Program-made: the position numbers and the translations under genes
Shown: positions 56,560 through 64,000 of the stretch, piece by piece
Layout: each line of letters begins with the position of its first letter
Numbering within the stretch: position 1 is the first letter of the stretch
From: Silene latifolia
Lineage: Eukaryota; Streptophyta; Magnoliopsida; Caryophyllales; Caryophyllaceae
Length of the DNA stretch: 64,000 bases
Assembly (NCBI RefSeq): GCF_048544455.1
Contig: NC_133538.1
Span: 24,042,469-24,106,468 of the forward strand
Direction of reading: 5' to 3'
Notes under the pieces: generated by a model
Database searches by the model: none
Told to the model about the DNA's origin: nothing
Seen by the model: only the letters and a program-made list of their open reading frames with translations

Positions 56560-57390
56560 AACATTAGAAAAATAAATTTTTTTATTTGTGAAAGTATCAC
56601 TAATGGTTTTGGGTAACGCTGTAGGCTTATGACATGAGTGACTACCTTGAAGCGAAGAAGGTTGAACGAGCAGAAGAGATAATACGGTTTGAAGTTGCCA
56701 ACATCAACTTCGATTAGCAGAAGAAGGAGATAAACAATAATGAATTTGGAAACTTCTTAATGATGCACATGATTCGGTATGAGGGAAAGCTGTTTGAACC
56801 GACTTCACCGCAAAAGTGTATAGGCGCTACTACTGGGCAGAAATGGCAGTAACATTGCATTTACCTGATATAAATCAGAACAGGACAGCTTTGATCGAAA
56901 AGGTTAAAGAGTTTGCAGCGGGAAAGAAAGAACTTTTGAAGACATTAAATCAAAAGAGGAAAAACAACGAAGATGCAAAAGCAAAGTGTGGTAAGAGAAA
57001 GGGCAAGGAGAAAGCTGCTTAGAAAGGAACAACTGTCGAGGAGGTAACAACAAATGTAGAAGTTCCCGCAAAATAAAGGGTCGATGGTACTCGGATACAG
57101 AACATTGACACAGAAATACCCATTCTTCGGAAAAGGTAAAAAAATTAAAAACCTAACTTTTACATTAGCTGGCTTTTATTTGGCTTTTATTTGCAAAAAG
57201 GAAAAAGGTAGAATGATGATGTACACAAAAAATTATCTAAATTATTACGTATTTTCTTTATAGAGAACGTGATTGCAGAGAAGATGATGGAGAACCACCC
57301 AAAACAAGATACGGACGATTCAAGAGCGTTGCAAATCCTAAGAATCGAGGTAGGGGAAGAGGTGCAGGTAGAGGAAGCAATTAGGACTAC
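56560..57390 (+). pseudogene. Ulp1-like SUMO-protease C-terminal fragment
   Basis: Translation of 56640-56815 gives an acidic helical lead, then FGNFLMMHMIRYEGKLFE. The layout resembles the conserved NDCGxF..xxHM block of Ulp1 cysteine peptidases, but the catalytic Cys position reads Phe (NEFGNF). One TAG lies near 56717, and a frameshift near 56816 leads into WAEMAVTLHLPDINQNR and a basic Lys-rich tail. A further exon-like piece near 57265-57390 ends in GRGRGAGRGSN and a stop. Only the end of the protease domain is present. Ulp1 domains of this kind travel with Kaonashi-type MULEs, and a MULE transposase lies 1 kb away. Confidence 0.6.
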
Positions 57391-57589
57391 TAGATTTGGT
57401 GGCACAAAGTTGTAATTGGAAGTAGATGGAAGTAATGCTGGTAGGACAATGAATCTAATGGTACACATTTTGTAATGGTAAACAAGTAATTTTGGGGTAG
57501 GAACAATATCACTCTTCATAGGTGAATATTGAATCTCAAGTTTACATAAGTAGTTATGGCTAACCATTTTGGTTTGGATCTGATATAAG

Positions 57590-58520
57590 TATTGGCAAAG
57601 TGTGATATTGTTTCAAGTGTCATGTGATATTTTGCTTTGATTGTTGTGATATTACTTCTAAAAATACAACAAAAGTAAATAGAGATTTAAATATCCTTTT
57701 TATTTTCATATTTTTTTGTATACAGTTTGATATTGTTGTATACACAGGGTGATATTGTGTTACAAAATTACAAAAAGTCTAGAGGGATTATAAATCTCAC
57801 TAACAATGACGATGTATGAACAAATTGTGATATTATTTGTTATGAGTTTTGATATTGTTGTAGACACAGGTTGATATTATTTCGGTGATACTAATTTTAT
57901 TTTGATTGTTATGATATTGTTGGATAATAGACATCAATTGGATGGTCTTTCATAAAAGTACTGTAACTCTGATACTGTTTACTATAAATAGTGATATTGT
58001 CACTTAGTATATGTGATATTGTTTAACAGTATCACGCAAGGGGTATTGTCTACAATCAAGTGTTATATTGTGAAATACACGAGGCAAATCTTCATTGAAC
58101 TATATTATTAATTCTGAGGTTTTACGATATTGTTAACTAAAAATTCAAAAAGAATACAAAAAAGGTTCCCATGTAGAATGAAATATAAGAATACAAAAAC
58201 AATTTTGCTAATTTTATCTTGTATTAGTTAACAATAGAAAAGAATTTGTATATGCGAGTAATATAGACTTCGTCAGTATGTACTCAAGCTCTTAATCAAC
58301 ATCTGCAAGTGAAGAAGTCTGCAAAAAGCAAATCAAAGAACAAAAACATTTTTTCAGCAGTATGTTGTACATGTAAATAAATGTGATATTGTAATAATGA
58401 CAAATGATACTTTCTTGTAATGGTTCTGTTATTGTTTCCCAAGAGGATAATAAATCGTTTAAATATGTGATTTTGTTTTGTATACAACATGATATTATTT
58501 AGAGGTAGATGTGATATTAT
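57590..58520. repeat. TGTGATATTGTT-like dispersed word, zone 1
   Basis: About 17 copies of TGATATTGTT or close variants (TGATATTATTT, TGATACTGTT), all in the same orientation, occur at irregular spacing of 20-110 bases. The zone covers the spacer between the two pseudogenes and the last intron of the FAR1-like gene. Confidence 0.88.
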
Positions 58521-60985
58521 TTCTCAAAAAGTGCAGAACAAGACATAAATAACAAAAAGAAATAAATAATGTAAGTAATAAGTTTAACATAATGAATGTA
58601 TATGTGTAGTTAGCAAAATTACTTACGTTAGATTCATTATCATCCACCGAATGCTCAGTTGTCGCAGCAGCTGGATTAGGGTAGTTGCGCTTATCATGAT
58701 GTGCCATTTTTTTACAATTATTGCAAAAACTTTTCAGCTTTTGTGCCTTTTAAATACACTGTTGTTTCTTAGAGGTCAACCTCTTGCCACTACTCTTGTT
58801 TTTATATTTAATAGGTGGTAGTATATGGACCTCAGTTGGGGACTTAACCCAAAGAAACATCTCTAACTCTTGTTGTTTTGTCATTGTTCCAGGGCCCGGG
58901 TTGAATTCTCTCTAAATGCCTTCAGTAAATCAGTACGATCGGTTACGTGATTTTTACGCAGAGATTTTATCATAGACAGCATTGAGTAGAAATCTGACCA
59001 AACATTTGAAATCTGGAGCTTACTCACATCTGACGAATCAAAATCGTCCATCAACTACCCATGCACATCATAAAGAGGCATCTTTTTGGTGTTCTTTGTC
59101 CACCTACTCAAAAGGTACTGTTCAGGTATCTTCCTCACCCCTTTACCTGATAAAATTCAGATAATATGTTTGCAGATGTATCTATTCCTCTCAAACATCT
59201 TGCATGAACATTTTGCATCGAAAGTTAGAGGATTAAATGCTACTGTGTACGTCGTACAGAATATTGCATCTTCAACATCAATAAACCTTGTAGTGGAATC
59301 CCTTGAAGAATCTCCAGTGCAACATGAATGCAAAGACGCGACACACTGCTTTTGGAATTCGTAAAAGAGTTCGTGTGTATAGACAGTGGATCCATGAATC
59401 TCGAGATGAAGGATGGTTTTGGTTATAGTTAGACAGTAATCACTGTCTCTATCAAGTGACTTTTGGGTGTATCTTTGCTGATCCATAGTGCTCTAGAAGC
59501 GCAACCAAAATTCCACAAATGTGCCACCAGGATTCTCGAACCGCTTGAAGAAGCTATTTATGCTCTCATAACGTTGGGTTGTTGTGAGAAGACAACCAAG
59601 AGAATGTCACGATAATAAGCCGGAATCCAACGTTGCCGTTTGTTAAACATATATGTCAACCATCCATTATCTTCTATTTAAAACTCACTGATCAACGCAG
59701 ACCACTTCTCTTCAAAGTCAAAAGGCTCTAGATCATAATCACAAACAATAGAATTCATACGGCTTACAAAGTCCGTCTCTTTGGTCACCGTCGTGCCTAC
59801 CTTTTCATGTAAATTTTATATGATGTGCCACATGCAATAACAGTGGCCAACTGTCTTAAAAACAGCAGGAACTACAATTTTCATAGCAGGGCATTGGTTT
59901 GTAAAGAAGCAATTGGGTTCCTTTCCACCCATACAATCTAAGAATTTATGGAAAACCCAATTGAAATTCTTGTTGGTCTCCATACTCACAAGTGAAGTAG
60001 CAAAGGTGACCGACTTCTTGTGACGATCGACGCCAGTAAAAGGACCGAATATCATGTTGTACCTATTGGTTGAATAGGTTGGGTCAAAGGTCAATACCTC
60101 ACCGTATAGTGAGTAGTTTCGACGTGCCTCTGCATCAGCCCAAAAAACACGAAACAAACACTGCTTCTCATCAACATCATATGCATAATAAAACCCTGGC
60201 CTAGTGTCACAAAGCACTTCAAGCTGATTTATGAACATTTGAGCATCCTGCTGCCCTATAAAACCCTTGATTTCCCAACCAAAATTTTTTAAAGTCAGTC
60301 AAACAAACTCCCATATTTTGATAACCATCAACATACTCCTTATAAGACCTGAGAGTAGTTGTTGGGCCGATATTCACCTTGCAATTGTAAATGATTGTTT
60401 GTTTCTGATGTAAATTAAGGTGTCGGGATTTGTTTTGAAATTCTTTATACTTTAGTGAACAAAGAAGGTGGTTATGGGCAGCATGAAATTGATCAACAAC
60501 AAAGAGTGGGACTTTAACTTGGTGAATTTTTTTGATGACAAATCTGAATATAATCTTGGCCTTACAACCAATCCTAGTAATCTTGGTCTTCTTAGGATCA
60601 TATGGTTTCTTCCTTCTCTCCTCCTCTTCACCATTAAAGGGTAACACTTTCGGCTTACTATCCCTAAAGCCTTCTCGATGACAGACAGTCAGTTTTGTCT
60701 TTATATCACCACTACCACGAAAACTTTTAGTTGAAGACTTTCTTGGTTCAAATCCACAAGCGTCCGCATAAGTTTCATAAAATTGGATACACTCATCTAA
60801 GGTAGCTAAACTTTGCCCTATTCTAGGTGTAAATTGAGTGGCAACATTCCATATCCATTCCTCAGAACCTCGAGGGGTGACAATCAAAGAAAGGTGATTT
60901 CCACCATATACATCATCAAGCTGTATGCATTATGGAGTAGAAGCGGGTACAAGAGAAGCAGAAGAAGTATCTTCAAAACAAGGTG
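58292..60985 (-). pseudogene. FAR1/MULE-type transposase, broken but with a conserved intron
   Basis: The order on the minus strand is a FAR1-type DNA-binding domain (60219-60887: FYETYADACGFEPRKSS, then the basic part), the MULE transposase core (59816-60238: FDPTYSTNRYNMIFGPFTGVD, VHKFLDCMGGKEP) and the region with NSFFKRF near 59560. The SWIM zinc domain follows (CSCKMFERNRYICKH, 59157-59486), then a CCHC-like knuckle (CNNCKKMAHHDKRNY, last Cys changed to Tyr). The second catalytic Asp region reads FFTNQC where relatives have ITDQD. Stops include a TGA at 59157-59159 and a TAA near 60934. A 306-base intron (58321-58626) has GTAAGT and TTTTTGCAG ends and joins the last exon to a stop at 58292. 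Confidence 0.85.
58321..58626 (-). other. Last intron of the FAR1-like pseudogene
   Basis: On the minus strand the donor GTAAGT follows codon AAC in phase 0 and the acceptor TTTTTGCAG precedes a nine-codon exon (ACT..GAT TAA). Three TGATATT words lie inside it. Confidence 0.7.
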
Positions 60986-61019
60986 AGAGAACGAATTTTA
61001 GCAGGGAAAAGTTAATTAG

Positions 61020-61320
61020 AGTAAATCAGGCTGTGATATTATTAAGGATAATATGTGATACTAGTATGCATAACGGCTGATACTGATTTACAGAAAGTAG
61101 CTACTGTAAAGCATAATGTGGGGTACTAATTTACACAAGCACGTATTATTAGATATTCTAGTGTATGATACTATTGCGAATGATATGTGATATTATTAAA
61201 GACAATGTGTGATACTAATGTATGCTAATTAGGTAAACATATAATATATCACTATATTTGAAACTAGGGTACTGTAAAGAATACGAGTGATACTATTAAG
61301 GATGTGTTGTGATACTAAAC
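61020..61320. repeat. TGTGATATT/TGTGATACTA dispersed word, zone 2
   Basis: About nine copies of GTGATATTATT or GTGATACTA, same orientation as zone 1, lie upstream of the FAR1-like pseudogene. Confidence 0.85.
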
Positions 61321-61836
61321 TAAATTAAGTACGTAAACAAATTTAGGTCAAACAGCAACAATAAGGTTATACATAGAACTCTTAACATGTAATATTAGAA
61401 TGAAAATATTAATTTAATGTCAAATCTGAATGAATCATGCGAAACAGTTCGCGAAAGAAAAGAGGAGATAAAGCTATAATTGTAATAGTGATGAGCAATA
61501 TATACATGAGATAATTAAACTAAATCATGTAACACGAGATGATTGAAACATGAGTTAAAACGAAAATACTATGATAAAATACATGAATTAAAACGGAAAA
61601 GAAAAACAACTAAACATCAATTAATAAAACGCGGAAAAAGATGACTAAAATTCATAAATTGAGACAAAAAACAAACGAAATTGCAACAAAAGAGAAGCAC
61701 AAAAATTAAAGGAATGATGATACCTGACTATCTGGTAGGCTGGATGAAGAAATTAAAATCGATTAGATTGATTGCGAAATTAAAGCAATTTGATGTTAGG
61801 TGTTTGATGACGAGCTGGAGAAATAGAACAAAGGCG

Positions 61837-61839
<3 letters not shown>

Positions 61840-61877
<38 letters not shown>
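61840..61877. repeat. (GA)n microsatellite
   Basis: About 19 perfect AG units, followed by a G run and an A run. Confidence 0.97.
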
Positions 61878-61880
<3 letters not shown>

Positions 61881-62062
61881 GGGGGGAGAAAAAAAAAAGG
61901 AATTAGAATGAAAGAAAGTCTGAATGAGGGGGTATATATAATGAGCTGTTAAATGACAATTTTACCCTTATTATTGTGCGCAAATCTCAGCCTTTGATCT
62001 CTTTGACCTGGCGGTTGGTAGTGAGACTCATGGACTCAAATATTGAAGGTAGACTCATGTGA

Positions 62063-62114
62063 TTCTCTCTCTCTCTCTCTCTCCCTCTCTCTCACTTATA
62101 TATATATATATATG
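62063..62114. repeat. (CT)n and (TA)n microsatellites
   Basis: A CT run of about 28 bases broken by one CCC, then CACT and eight or so TA units. Confidence 0.95.
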
Positions 62115-64000
62115 GTCAAGTGATGTAGTGTAGTGGGGTTTTTAGAATTCTGATGATGGAGGTTCAATTTTATGTGGATTTTTCTCTGCTAAATCGCTAC
62201 TTTACTATTGATTTTATATTAAAAAAATTGATAACGTATTTTCTTAAATTACTTCTGCTATAACTAATATAAATATTTTTATGATAGGCATGTAATAATT
62301 TACCTTGATATTTAGAAAAAAATCAGTGAAAGAAATGGGAGAAAAATTGATGTAAAAAAGAAAAGAAAATTGGGGCCAAATATTTAAAATTAGAACTATC
62401 AGAATTATGATGCACAATGTATACTATTTTCGTTTTATCAGTTCTCGGTGGGGGTTCAATTGAACACCATGAACAACCCCCCCATAAAAAGAAAAAAAAA
62501 ACGCCCTTGATGTAGTGTACAGGACAATAATCTATTAAACGTAAATACAAAACATATAAAAGAAGATATATGTTTTAATAACATTTATAGTTTATTAGCT
62601 TTGAGCTAATCAAAATTTGCTTTAAATCTTACGAAATTAAATTTACTTTAATTAGGATATCTTTATTAAGTTTTGTTTAAAAATCTAATCTTATTAGGAT
62701 AATTTTATTAATATTTCTACTTTTGTTAGGATAATTTTAATAAATTTATTTAAAAATCTACTCTTATGATAATAATTTATTAATATTTGTTTTAAATCAT
62801 AGGAATTCTAAAAAAGTTGAACTCTCTAATTCTGAATCGAACTTATAAGGGCTGAATTGAACTTATAGCTTAAGTTATAGAAATGGGTATAAATTGAGCT
62901 TAACTTTTATGAACTAAACTTATAGGAGTTGAAAAAAGTATCCTAATCGTAATCAATTTAATTGTTACTCCAGAGTTTTTTTAAGCTTACATCTTCAATT
63001 GTATTATTTTTAAACGGGTTAGTTTACAGGAATAATCTGAACTATTGCTCATCTTCTCATAATAATTCAAACAACATTTTAACTCATAATAAACTCAATT
63101 TGAGGAGTCTGTTCTCAAAATGAACTAGATGATCGGCTACCTTCTACTCAACTTATAATTTCTTTTCCCAATTGTAAAATTTGTAATTAGTAATTACCGT
63201 GACCTTTACACCTTTACCAAATCATGATTGATATTTGTCATTCACTACCTCTAATCACCAACCGCCCACATCAGCCACCAAGTCATACCACACCATCAGC
63301 CAGCCTACCACCACCACCAACCACCAATCACCGATCTACCACTACCATCAGCTACCCATCCCAATTTTACATCCATTGTTTTATTTTCTCGCTACTGCAT
63401 TTCATTTGTGACGATTTTGTCTGTGGATAAATTTAGTGTTCAAGTTGTCATTTCACCTAACTCAATTAAATCAAATCGAGCCTCCCCTGCAACACCATTA
63501 CTCTTGCCGCAACCGACATTGTTTTAAACCCATTTGATTCGCACCATTCGTCCATTCCAACACCCACTAATCACCACAGCTATAACCCAAATCGACCAAA
63601 TCTGATGCAACAACTCACAACTTGGGTCCAGACTCTCCCCAAATGGATTCACCATTACCATTATCCTGGAGTAATGTTTGCGGTTTCAAAGAGGTGTTCT
63701 CAAATACCTCTTGTTCATTGGGATTTGCATAAATGATGGACTCTAATTGTGGGATTAATTCATGAGGGTTGTGTTTTAGTAAAGGGCTTTGAGAAAGTGC
63801 ATGATTTTTCCTAATATAAATGGTGAAAAGGAGGGCTTCAAGCCAAATTGTCCCTGTTTTAGGGAGACTAGATATGAAAATTTGGTTGGGTTTTGGTGAT
63901 GATTGGTGGTGGATTCATTGAATTTGTGGTGCTGTACTATCAAGTCCGATGAGGAAATGGTGGTGGCAGTAAGCCAGTAAAAGAGAATGAGGATGGTGAC

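Larger units (their letters stand above)
61321..64000. other. AT-rich DNA with microsatellites, no supported gene
   Basis: No motif-bearing frame was found. A Pro/Thr-rich frame at 63224-63430 is low-complexity. Short AT-rich direct repeats lie near 62620-62800 (TTATTAGGATAATTTTATTAAT-like, about three units). The last 800 bases are less AT-rich and could be near a gene outside the window, but nothing shows it. Confidence 0.5.

Noticed and set aside
63224..63430. Pro/Thr-rich host protein
   Set aside because: CCA/CAC-rich low-complexity sequence with no start context, splice evidence or family resemblance.

Overview
The window is plant nuclear DNA made almost entirely of transposable elements, many nested in one another. 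No intact host gene is seen. The repertoire (Ty3/gypsy of the Athila, Tat and Tekay-like types, Ty1/copia, a TRIM-like element, CACTA, a hAT-like element and a FAR1/MULE transposase with a Ulp1-like fragment) indicates a eudicot with a repeat-rich genome. Some LTR segments look to me like Caryophyllales families, but I could not search a database, so the clade is a weak inference.

Layout. 1-8060: a minus-strand Athila element cut by the left window edge, with a tRNA-Asp primer binding site, a long 5' LTR and a decayed gag-pol apart from an open 423-codon integrase frame. 8061-10480: AT-rich DNA with simple repeats. 10480-12113: a Tekay-like LTR remnant whose edge is duplicated. 12114-12924: a TRIM-like miniature element. 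12923-47669: one minus-strand Tat-type element of about 11.8 kb, spread over about 34.7 kb by four insertions: CACTA-1 (19811-21888, TSD CCT), CACTA-2 (22197-25761, TSD TAT), copia A (26049-34936, TSD ACAGC/ACAGG) and copia B (35675-44163, TSD GTCCT). Its gag, protease, spacer, RT, RNase H, second RNase H and integrase can be followed piece by piece between the inserts.

47670-56528: a truncated minus-strand LTR end, then a plus-strand element with no coding capacity, a tRNA-iMet-type primer site and a roughly 4-kb 3' LTR that holds a GGGTC-rich hAT-like insert. 56560-61320: a broken Ulp1-like fragment (+) facing a FAR1/MULE transposase pseudogene (-), the pair found in Kaonashi-type MULEs, with spacers full of a TGTGATATT-like word. 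61321-64000: AT-rich DNA with microsatellites and no supported gene.

By-eye LTR comparisons put the insertions in the order the nesting requires: Tat LTRs about 92% identical, copia B about 97%, copia A about 98-99%. The points most worth following are the CTCGATCGAG palindrome clusters in three separate parts of the Athila element, a recently inserted copia B whose pol is already fully decayed, the non-coding element with the giant LTR, and a Tat LTR that has internal sequence on both sides.
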